From Acanthaster planci (lineage: Eukaryota; Echinodermata; Asteroidea; Valvatida; Acanthasteridae): 64,000 nt of DNA. The stretch covers positions 863,135-927,134 of the forward strand of contig NW_019091386.1 of the NCBI RefSeq assembly GCF_001949145.1, given 5' to 3'. The stretch's first letter is position 1. The number at the start of each line of letters is the position of its first letter. Below are positions 40,101 through 45,304 of this stretch, one piece after another. The notes under the pieces are model-generated. The model worked only from the letters and a program-made list of their open reading frames with translations, was not told the DNA's origin and made no database searches. The translations under genes and the position numbers were made by a program.

Positions 40101-43100
40101 CCTTTCGAGTCCATCACGTTACCCAGTCTCAAGCCAAGTCACAGTCTATTTAAACAAGCTGGGACAAATGCATTCTTTTGTCGTTGTTCACCCTGTCACT
40201 CATGACTGGTCCTGTGAAAGGACTTGTGACCAGAGTTGCGAGGGAAGTGGCGAAAGGACTCGTCACGGACTCGACTACGACACTAGACTTGAGACCCAAT
40301 GATTTTGTGGAGGGGCTGGCGATTGACTTTGACCACAACTCTGCCTCTGTGTAAAAACCCCAACAGAAGAGCCGGACATGAACATCCTGGCCAAGTGCAA
40401 CCCCTGCCTGTCGGGCCCCTGTCAGAACCAGGGTGCCTGCTCAGTCAGCCTGACGGAGCGCTACACCTGCTCCTGCCCCGAGGGCTTCAAAGGTCGTAAC
40501 TGCGAGGTGGAGCTGGACGCCTGCGAGGGCATGCCCTGCCTTAACGGGGGCCAGTGCCAGAACCTCAACGGGGGCTTCAGGTAAGACGTCGAAGGGCGGA
40601 ATTGTTTTTTTTTCGTGGGGGGGGGGTTGTGGAGGGTAGTCGCAGTATTTGTAATGGAGGTTGTCCACCAGGCTAGAAGTTTTTCATGCTTGGCAAATTA
40701 AAAAAGCAGTGCAGCTCTAATCACTAAAAGCCACACCAATTTTGCCAATTAAAGCAAAAGTGGTCTCCATGCAGTCACACTTTCAGAAGTTGACAAATAA
40801 CATTGCTATTGACAGAATCTTCAGCATTTTTCCCAATGGCTTTGCCAGTTGAATTGTCTTGCCTGTATTCTGTGAATAGCGCCCTCTCTCATCCTGAGAA
40901 GAATCAACACCTTTAATAAATAGCAGAATGTTGCAACTCTCTCACTGAAAAAAAATCACTAGTCTTAAGGATATAAGAGTCTTAATATCTTTATGTGTGG
41001 GACTAAAATGTTTTTTCCCCAAAAAGTTTTGTTTTAGAGGATTTTGATTGATTCATGTCGTGCAAGATCATTTAATAGCCCTTATCTCAAAAAGTGGCTC
41101 ATCGGGCATCTCTGACCCCTCGTGCTGGCTTGAGTCGCCATTATTTTGTCGGCCAGTTTTACCTCTCGTCAAAGAATTTCCCCTGTCTTCTTTCCATTTC
41201 CGGCGTCGCGTTTGAGCAGGTGCGAGTGCATGCCCGGGTTCGAAGGTGACCTCTGTGAGTCCAACATCGACGACTGCAAGCACCACCAGTGCCTGAACGA
41301 CGGGATCTGCCAGGATGGGATCAACAACTACACGTGTTACTGCAGCCTGGGCTACTCAGGTAAGTCCTCCAATCCCCAGGAAAGCGTGAGAAACAGAAAG
41401 CAGAGTTCCAGCGGAGGGTGAGAGCGTTGTCCGGAGTGACAGCTATTGTTTGACAGAGTGTTTGACCTTGCTGCAGTCACTTACATCGCCACTTGTTCTG
41501 GCACGAGTGCCATGCATGATTGCTACCAACTGGGCCCAATTCCGAGCAACAAAATATACTTCTTGGCTGATTTGACATGGAAGGCCATAACCAGCCGAGA
41601 ACCGGGCAAAACAAATACAGAGTGCACAGTAGTAGGGCGGGGAACCAGACCTCATTGCTGTGCAATATGGCACTCGATATCCAGTCTGCAATATGGCACT
41701 CGATATCCAGTCTGATAACAGCCTGCGTGATGAGGTCCATGTGACCCCTGCCTTGATGATGATGTCATTCACATGTACAACAGGGCAGATGTCCAGAGTA
41801 ATGATGGTTAGTGCTCAGAGCGAGTTATTTTCGGAAGTGATGTGAGTACTTCGATGTAAAGAAGAAGCTAGTGAGACTTCTCACGGTCGGACTCTTCAGA
41901 TGGTTTTTGTTCAATCATTGAATTGATAATTTTTCAGGGACATACTGTGAAGTGGACAAGGACTTGTGTGCCTCCGGAGCCAACCCATGTCAAAATGGTG
42001 GAGTCTGTTACGACCTCGGTCGCAGCTACAGGTGAAAGCAGATTTCAGATTAATGCGTTCGGTCGACCTAAATTGAAAGGGACAAAAAAAGTTGAAAATC
42101 TCTCCCAAACGGATTTCAGGGGATTGCAACAGCAGTGTTTGGGTAGAGACCGTCCAAGTTATGTATGAGCAGTTTACATGAGTTTGGAAAAGACAGGTCC
42201 TGTTAAATTTGACAGAAAATCACAGGGATGTTAGTTGAGAAAGCAGGGTGTGGTTTGTCAGAATTTTTGACCCCAAATTGTTGAATATTAGAGGTCAAAT
42301 TATTCAGTTTTTGCTACCTTTTATAGAAAGAACCAGGGTAATAATTGATTATTAAAATTCCCCCTAAAAGTGACAGTACTTCATTGCTGGCAGTTTTACC
42401 ATTCCTCTAAATCTGCTGGACAGTTTGTGGATTTCTCTTCATCTCCAAATTCAATCCTTACTCTTCCATCCCTACTGTGTTGTTATTGATTCCACTGAAC
42501 CACTTCCAACCTGTAGGTGTGAATGCCCGCCCAGCTACCGCGGGTTGAACTGCACCGAGTCCTACCAGGACTGTCGTAATGAGGGCTGCCAGAATGAGGG
42601 TCAGTGTATCCAGGAGATGGACCAGTTTGTCTGCAGGTGCCCGCAAGGTTTCAGCGGCGTCCGGTGCGAGGACGTTCCCATTGTGTTCCCCCAGGCCAGC
42701 CCCTGCGACTTCCACGACTGCCAGAACCAGGCGCTGTGCCAAGTGGAGGCCGGCGGTGAGGTGCACTGCCTGTGCCGGCCAGGCTACGTCGGCAAGCGCT
42801 GCGAGGTCAGCACCAGCCTGACCTTCTCACAGCAGAGCGCCTTGCTGAAGGTGAACCCGCTGGACATGTCCAGCCCCATCAACTTCACTGTGTCGTTCGC
42901 CACGGCACAGGAGAACGGCATCCTGCTGTACCACGGCGGGGCGGGCACCGTGGACCACCTTGCCGTGGAGCTGTTCCGCGGCTACCTGCGGGTCAGCTAC
43001 ATTGCAGGCAACTTCCCCGCCACCACAGTCTTCAGCCAGCACAACCTGAACGACGGGGAATTCCACACGGTGCGAGTGCTGGTGTCCGGTCGCAACATCT

Positions 43101-45304
43101 CCCTCCAGATTGATGACGAGGAGGTGCAGAGCGCCACCAACGAGGGCCCCAGCACGTACCTGAATGTCAACGCCCCACTGTTCATTGGTGGGGCGCCCTC
43201 CAAGAAGAACGCCTACGCTCTCCGACACCGGCATCTCCGCAATGGATCCAGTTTCCAAGGTAATACCTGTTTGTGCATGAGCTCACATTGTTACTGAAGA
43301 ATTTCTTTACTACAAACAATTCCTTCTGTTCATCTTTACAACACACATTCACTAAAGGTGCTACAATTTAAGAAGACCGCTCATGGACTGGTACCAAGTT
43401 CCCCTTCCAAACTCTCCATTTTTCCTCTGCAGGATGAAAGTTTGTCTTGCGGCAGTGAAGTTTCACATTTGCAATACCAGTGAATTTTAAAAGTCACCTA
43501 GTCACTGTCTTACGTTGTATTGCACCTTCACTGCACACTTCGTCAGTGTTTTCACGAAGTGACAAAAACCTCAAACTCTTGCCGAACGGATGATCCGAGA
43601 TAAACGCATTTGAAAATACCAGCCTTTTCAATACACATTTTTGATCACTTTTGTGTTACGGATTGAGGAATTTTTTACAAAGTCATGAAAGGTAAGACTT
43701 GGAAAATGCTAATCCATACTTATTTCCAGATATATTGTCTCTTTTTCTTCACTTCTTGAAAACAGAAAACCTGGAGTTGTTTATTTTTTCCTATTGCATG
43801 ATACACACTTTTGTCACTTCTTGAATGAAATCCACGCTTGAAGAAAATTGTTACATTTCGTTAAACTCCAACACGCGTGCAGGTGTTCATGCACAACATC
43901 ATTCGCACACATGTGTACACACACAAACTCGTGCAGGGATCGTGTATATTGTCTCTATTTCTACCCTGCAAACGATGAGACTTTTTGTCACTTCGTGAAA
44001 ACCGAGAAACACAGAGACCAATATTTTTGTTGTTTGTTTATAGTTACTAGGAAAGTTAACAACATTTTGCTTTGAAACTCTGCTAATTTGTTCTTTGGAT
44101 CAAAGGAAATAAAATGGCAGCAAAAACTCTACATCGAAAAATGTTTGATTTTGCAGGTTTTTGTCACTTTTTTCTCGGTGAAAACACCAACGACTTGTGT
44201 GCCTCCTGTTTTGTGCTAAATGTTGATTATGTTCCGTACAAAGAATTTGCAGTTTATATTAACAGACACCTCCCTCCCCCCGCCATCCCAACCCCTCCTT
44301 GCCTCTGCTCACTTGACTATAACTTTCTCTCTCTCTCTCTCTTTGTCATTACCTTTGCCAGGGTGCCTGCAGGGCTTCTTCATCAACGACGAGCCGGTCA
44401 CGCCCATGGAAGGTGAGGTGCTGGGCGTGACGACCGGCTGCCCCGCCCTGGACATGCCGGACCCCTGCCAGACCAACCCCTGCAAGCAGGGCTTCTGCCG
44501 CAAGCTGGACTCGGCCCGCTACACCTGCGACTGTCAGGACGGCTGGATGGGGCCAATGTGCGACAGAAGTGAGTTACGATCGCGAAGTCGACAGAATCAA
44601 TTTTGAAAGTCTCGCTCACTGTCCAGCAGCTGATGTCGCGAATTTCGAAGATAATTGCATATAGACTAAAAAAGTTTATTTGCACAAAACAAGTGCCACG
44701 TTGACTGTGTCTTGTTCTTACTTGGTCCACTCAAGGACGAAAACACCAGAGAAGTTTCCAATCAGTATTGGAATCCTCACTGTTTTTCACCCACACGATG
44801 TCCATTTTCATCAGGGTGCGAGGCTGAGTGGTACATCAAAGTGAGGAGTTTCTCTTTCCATTGGGAACAAACAAAATTATTGGACAAAATATGGCCCTAA
44901 GGACTCAGTTTGTAGGATCAGGTTGCATTCATACTGGCTGAGCAATAGTTTCTTAGAAGCAACGTGAAATTGTAGCTGTAGTTCCCCGGCGTACTCATCC
45001 CAAGTGTTTCCTGTGTCTTCCCTCCCTTCTCCTCTCGGTGCACCCAGGGACCACCTGCACTGGCCAGCCGCACCAGGTGACAGTGGAGCGGGGCACCTGC
45101 CGCAGCGCCAACCCCATCAAGACCATGGACTGCGGCGGCGAGTGCGGCGGCGCCTCGTGCTGCCGGCCCCAGCGAGTCCGCACCCGCCTAGTCCTGCTCC
45201 AGTGCGAGGATGGCACCGAGGTCAAGGAGGAAGTCAAGATTGTCCGGAGCTGCGCCTGCCAGGAGTGTGTGGAGACACCCGAGATAGTTAACGAACCAGA
45301 GTAA
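9795..45304 (+). CDS. slit: Slit orthologue (secreted Robo ligand), 5'-truncated by window edge; 24 exons
   Basis: Secreted guidance ligand for Robo receptors. Twenty-four exons join in one frame (3442 coding nt, about 1146 residues, stop TAA at 45302-45304). Approximate order by residue from the first full codon: D2 LRRs 1-120, D2 C-cap 120-174, D3 N-cap 175-224, D3 LRRs 225-345, D3 C-cap 346-400, D4 N-cap 401-444, D4 LRRs 445-539, D4 C-cap 540-595, EGF1-6 596-839, laminin G 840-1020, EGF7 1026-1060, cystine knot 1064-1138. This domain order is unique to Slit. The signal peptide, D1 and D2 N-cap are upstream of the window. Only one EGF follows laminin G, as in Drosophila Slit; vertebrate SLITs have three. 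LRR exons are mostly 72 nt and phase 2, while C-cap exons end in phase 1. The Slit identity is near certain. Exact borders are by eye and no transcript was available. Confidence 0.97.
10278..10349 (+). CDS. slit: slit exon: D2 LRR2
   Basis: A 72-nt exon between CTGCAG and GTAAGT, encoding [20 protein letters not shown] and onward. The junction with the previous exon gives AT+A, Ile, reconstituting KRIDLSNN as in other Slits. It ends CT, phase 2. Confidence 0.95.
10350..15017 (+). other. slit intron between D2 LRR2 and the LRR3-4 exon
   Basis: A 4.7-kb intron with GTAAGT donor and ATGCAG acceptor. It contains poly-C and poly-G runs (10673-10680, 12202-12212, 12675-12686). I see no gene, RNA gene or recognisable mobile element. 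Confidence 0.75.
15018..15161 (+). CDS. slit: slit exon: D2 LRR3 and LRR4 fused in one exon
   Basis: A 144-nt exon, exactly twice the usual LRR exon, between ATGCAG and GTAGGT. It encodes [15 protein letters not shown] and then [19 protein letters not shown]. Both are hallmark Slit D2 sequences; human SLIT2 has VLYGNKITELP and LLLNANKINCLR. Phase 2 at both ends. Only one of the two repeats could be flanked by introns here, so an intron is absent between LRR3 and LRR4. Confidence 0.96.
15554..15625 (+). CDS. slit: slit exon: D2 LRR5
   Basis: A 72-nt exon between CCCCAG and GTGAGT, encoding [20 protein letters not shown] and onward to QTM across the junction. It corresponds to SLYDNKLQTIAKGTFSPLR of human SLIT2. 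An N-glycosylation sequon NGT is present. A 12.6-kb intron follows. Confidence 0.95.
18316..18390 (-). mobile_element. tRNA-like element (SINE head) on the minus strand
   Basis: Read on the minus strand, GGTTCAAATCC (positions 18335-18325) is a pol III B box flanked by complementary arms. A degenerate A box lies 40-50 bases before it. It resembles a tRNA-derived SINE head rather than an intact tRNA: the acceptor stem does not pair cleanly. Confidence 0.5.
23522..23553 (+). repeat. 16-bp perfect tandem duplication
   Basis: Two adjacent copies of GTGCGATGGCCGTCCA lie in the large intron. Confidence 0.9.
24474..24540 (+). repeat. (AAT)n with adjoining interspersed-repeat tail
   Basis: About six AAT units are followed by AAGCATTTATAAGGCGCACT and a GC-box-like AGAGGCGCC. 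This arrangement (AAT repeat joined to a 'TTATAAGGCGC' segment) looks like the end of a dispersed repeat, not a chance microsatellite. The family was not identified. Confidence 0.45.
25062..25117 (+). repeat. (CT)n microsatellite
   Basis: About 27 uninterrupted CT units in the large D2 intron, flanked by C/T-rich sequence. Confidence 0.95.
27938..28012 (-). mobile_element. tRNA-like element on the minus strand
   Basis: The minus strand reads ATCAGTTGGTCGAACGCC (A box) followed by GGTTCGAACTCC (B box), with spacing right for a tRNA. The anticodon stem and acceptor stem are imperfect, so a tRNA pseudogene or SINE head is more likely than a working tRNA. It sits about 200 bp upstream of the D2 C-cap exon. 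Confidence 0.55.
28217..28380 (+). CDS. slit: slit exon: D2 LRR C-terminal cap
   Basis: A 164-nt exon after CGGCAG and before GTGAGG. It begins [20 protein letters not shown] and contains [10 protein letters not shown] and a terminal KFKCK. The cysteine pattern CDC...C...C is the LRRCT cap, which closes the Robo-binding D2. It ends in phase 1, the phase used by all cap-to-cap junctions in this gene. Much GC-richer than the surrounding intron. Confidence 0.97.
29111..29261 (+). CDS. slit: slit exon: D3 LRR N-terminal cap
   Basis: A 151-nt exon between TACAG and GTGAGT. It encodes a linker, then [20 protein letters not shown] and [20 protein letters not shown]. The cysteine spacing C-x5-C-x3-C-x-C...C is the LRRNT cap. 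It aligns with the D3 cap of vertebrate SLITs, where CPEKCRC and VDCSN are conserved. Phase 1 in, phase 2 out. Confidence 0.96.
29785..29859 (+). CDS. slit: slit exon: D3 LRR1
   Basis: A 75-nt exon (one codon longer than the standard LRR exon) between TTGGCAG and GTAAGT, encoding [20 protein letters not shown] and onward. The extra residue matches the longer first LRR of D3 in vertebrate SLITs (RLNNNEFTVLEATGIFKKL). A T/C-rich run of over 50 nt precedes the acceptor. Confidence 0.93.
30134..30205 (+). CDS. slit: slit exon: D3 LRR2
   Basis: A 72-nt exon between TTACAG and GTAAGC, encoding [20 protein letters not shown] and onward. It matches the SLIT2 repeat with [15 protein letters not shown]. 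Phase 2 at both ends. Confidence 0.95.
30206..32118 (+). other. slit intron with overlapping ORFs on both strands
   Basis: A 1.9-kb intron between D3 LRR2 and LRR3. A 179-codon + strand ORF (30855-31394) and a 162-codon - strand ORF (30839-31327) cover the same bases. Neither shows a domain I recognise, and the + ORF includes a poly-C run read as Pro. 31550-32050 is C-rich and low in complexity. Confidence 0.6.
32119..32190 (+). CDS. slit: slit exon: D3 LRR3
   Basis: A 72-nt exon between TCTCTAG and GTAAGT, encoding [20 protein letters not shown] and onward. It matches the SLIT2 repeat LLTSNRLENVQHKMFKGL. Phase 2 at both ends. Unexplained long ORFs lie in the flanking introns but do not join this exon. 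Confidence 0.94.
32191..35214 (+). other. slit intron with an unexplained 199-codon ORF
   Basis: A 3.0-kb intron between D3 LRR3 and LRR4. ORF 32737-33336 (+) is the longest non-slit ORF in the window. It begins just before a poly-G run and includes two poly-T runs read as Phe and Val. No family is recognised. The rest is AT-rich with homopolymers. Confidence 0.6.
35215..35286 (+). CDS. slit: slit exon: D3 LRR4
   Basis: A 72-nt exon between TTTTAG and GTGAGT, encoding [20 protein letters not shown] and onward. It matches MLRSNRITCVGNDSFIGL of SLIT2, including the free-cysteine position. The sequon NET is present. Phase 2 at both ends. Confidence 0.95.
35621..35692 (+). CDS. slit: slit exon: D3 LRR5
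   Basis: A 72-nt exon between CCACAG and GTGAGT, encoding [20 protein letters not shown] and onward. It matches SLYDNQITTVAPGAFDTL of SLIT2. Ends GT, phase 2. The next intron carries a LINE remnant. Confidence 0.95.
35966..36150 (+). mobile_element. 3' end of a non-LTR retrotransposon (LINE) ORF, broken
   Basis: Translation gives [20 protein letters not shown] followed by MQDSLTLAY and an interrupted THSRLN.RPTYSNF. This matches the C-terminal tail common to CR1/L2/jockey-type reverse transcriptases (G-R-AF-V-AP-LWN-LP ... FK-LKTHLF). Two in-frame stops show it is dead. It lies in the intron between D3 LRR5 and the D3 C-cap exon, with the antisense strand open across part of it. Confidence 0.7.
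36240..36403 (+). CDS. slit: slit exon: D3 LRR C-terminal cap
   Basis: A 164-nt exon, the same length as the D2 cap exon, between TTGATAG and GTTGGT. It encodes [20 protein letters not shown], then [20 protein letters not shown] and a final DFSCE. It matches the SLIT2 D3 cap ([29 protein letters not shown]). The donor GTTGGT is weaker than the others, but the phase-1 join to the next exon is exact. Confidence 0.96.
36927..37059 (+). CDS. slit: slit exon: D4 LRR N-terminal cap
   Basis: A 133-nt exon between CTGCAG and GTGAGT. It encodes [20 protein letters not shown] and [20 protein letters not shown]. The LRRNT cysteines are C...C-x3-C-x-C...C, and VRCS aligns with VVRCSNKGL of SLIT2. D4 is the dimerisation and heparan-sulfate-binding domain in characterised Slits. 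Phase 1 in, phase 2 out. Confidence 0.96.
37110..37335 (+). mobile_element. tRNA-headed SINE (+ strand)
   Basis: A tRNA-like head has an A-box-like segment around 37118-37140 and a B-box-like GGATTCAAGTCC at 37165-37176. A non-tRNA body follows and ends in a CAATAAATCAATC tail near 37320-37332. It lies in the intron before the D4 LRR1 exon, directly upstream of the 12-bp minisatellite. The family was not identified. Confidence 0.65.
37389..37477 (+). repeat. 12-bp minisatellite (TTTTGTCTTACG)n abutting a splice acceptor
   Basis: Seven occurrences of GTCTTACG at 12-bp spacing, the last two slightly altered (one TTATG). The array ends about 8 nt before the CAG acceptor of the D4 LRR1 exon. Each unit is T-rich, has no AG and contains CTTAC. 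Confidence 0.95.
37486..37554 (+). CDS. slit: slit exon: D4 LRR1 (69 nt, short repeat)
   Basis: A 69-nt exon between CATCAG and GTAAGA, encoding [20 protein letters not shown] and onward. It is one codon shorter than the usual LRR exon, as in SLIT2 ([20 protein letters not shown]). A seven-copy 12-bp minisatellite makes up the 3' part of the intron just upstream of this acceptor. Confidence 0.95.
38041..38112 (+). CDS. slit: slit exon: D4 LRR2
   Basis: A 72-nt exon between TTCCAG and GTGAGT, encoding [20 protein letters not shown] and onward. It matches [20 protein letters not shown] of SLIT2. The sequon NMT is conserved in both. Phase 2 at both ends. Confidence 0.95.
38319..38390 (+). CDS. 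slit: slit exon: D4 LRR3
   Basis: A 72-nt exon between ACATAG and GTAAGT, encoding [20 protein letters not shown] and onward. It matches [20 protein letters not shown] of SLIT2 almost residue for residue. Phase 2 at both ends. Confidence 0.96.
38660..38731 (+). CDS. slit: slit exon: D4 LRR4
   Basis: A 72-nt exon between GTCGTAG and GTGAGT, encoding [20 protein letters not shown] and onward. It matches [20 protein letters not shown] of SLIT2. Ends AT, phase 2. The polypyrimidine tract is T-rich and interrupted. Confidence 0.95.
39234..39400 (+). CDS. slit: slit exon: D4 LRR C-terminal cap
   Basis: A 167-nt exon between CACAG and GTAAGG. It encodes [20 protein letters not shown], then [20 protein letters not shown] and a final SFICT. 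It aligns with [20 protein letters not shown] and YKEPGIARC of SLIT2. Ends in phase 1. Confidence 0.97.
39582..39820. mobile_element. inverted-repeat element, GGGCCCAATTTCAT family, copy 1
   Basis: It starts GGGCCCAATTTCATGATGCT and ends with the near inverse (CCCCGTGAAATTGGAACC). It is about 239 bp with no coding capacity. A second, diverged copy with the same first 35-40 bases is at 62572-62863. Structure and size fit a MITE. It lies in the intron between the D4 C-cap and EGF1 exons. Confidence 0.65.
40367..40580 (+). CDS. slit: slit exon: EGF1 and first part of EGF2
   Basis: A 214-nt exon between CAACAG and GTAAGA. After [18 protein letters not shown] it encodes all six EGF1 cysteines (ending FKGRNC), then EGF2 from [14 protein letters not shown] to GGFR. 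The N-terminal [11 protein letters not shown] is a Slit signature ([11 protein letters not shown] in SLIT2). EGF2 is split before its fifth cysteine and finished by the next exon. Very GC-rich. Confidence 0.97.
41220..41359 (+). CDS. slit: slit exon: end of EGF2 and most of EGF3
   Basis: A 140-nt exon between GAGCAG and GTAAGT. It completes EGF2 ([14 protein letters not shown]), then EGF3 from [20 protein letters not shown] to [11 protein letters not shown]3 carries the calcium-binding pattern D-I-D-D-C with N-x4-Y/F (INNYTCYC), as in NVDDC...INNYTCLC of SLIT2. Confidence 0.96.
41661..41712 (+). repeat. 26-bp perfect tandem duplication
   Basis: Two adjacent copies of a 26-bp unit (TGCAATATGGCACTCGATAT plus CCAGTC) lie in the intron between the EGF3 and EGF4 exons. 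Confidence 0.92.
41938..42031 (+). CDS. slit: slit exon: last cysteine of EGF3 and first part of EGF4
   Basis: A 94-nt exon between TTTCAG and GTGAAA, encoding [20 protein letters not shown] and [11 protein letters not shown]. The donor GTGAAA is weak. Phase 1 in and phase 2 out fit both neighbours, and the EGF3-EGF4 register is preserved across all three exons. Confidence 0.95.
42517..43259 (+). CDS. slit: slit exon: rest of EGF4, EGF5, EGF6 and most of laminin G
   Basis: A 743-nt exon, the largest in the gene, between CTGTAG and GTAATA. It finishes EGF4 ([12 protein letters not shown]), then encodes EGF5 ([16 protein letters not shown] to GVRCE) and EGF6 ([15 protein letters not shown] to GKRCEV). 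Laminin G follows, including [36 protein letters not shown] and [13 protein letters not shown], ending NGSSFQ. Sequons NFT, NIS and NGS lie in laminin G. The known Slit cleavage site falls between EGF5 and EGF6. Here that linker reads [13 protein letters not shown], with Gln where human SLIT2 has the P1 Arg (LPRTSPCDN). Confidence 0.97.
43260..44361 (+). other. 1.1-kb slit intron inside the laminin G domain
   Basis: GTAATA donor and GCCAG acceptor. Several similar short stretches around 'TTTTTGTCACTT' or 'TTTGTCACTTC' recur (near 43740-43820, 43981-44000 and 44156-44172). The region just upstream of the acceptor is (CT)n-like, about 44326-44343. No gene seen. Confidence 0.6.
44362..44568 (+). 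CDS. slit: slit exon: C-terminal end of laminin G and EGF7
   Basis: A 207-nt exon after a CT-rich tract and GCCAG, before GTGAGT. It begins [20 protein letters not shown], the final laminin G strands with the two terminal cysteines (GC...TTGC). One EGF follows: [16 protein letters not shown] to [16 protein letters not shown]2 has CECQEGWMGPLCDQ at EGF7. No EGF8 or EGF9 exon follows; the next exon is the cystine knot. Confidence 0.96.
45048..45304 (+). CDS. slit: slit terminal exon: C-terminal cystine knot and stop
   Basis: The last coding exon (257 nt) follows CACCCAG and ends at TAA 45302-45304. It encodes [17 protein letters not shown], then [13 protein letters not shown], a basic stretch [17 protein letters not shown] and the final SCACQEC. 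Ten cysteines match the ten of the SLIT2 CTCK domain in spacing. A short acidic tail (TPEIVNEPE) follows the knot. Confidence 0.97.

Noticed and set aside
42579-43258. Several ORFs in other frames over the laminin G exon
   Set aside because: Shadows of the GC-rich slit coding frame, which carries clear EGF and laminin G motifs.
1-45304. A microRNA of the miR-218 type, which sits in vertebrate SLIT introns
   Set aside because: I looked for its mature sequence on both strands by eye and saw no match. This was not exhaustive; an automated search would settle it.
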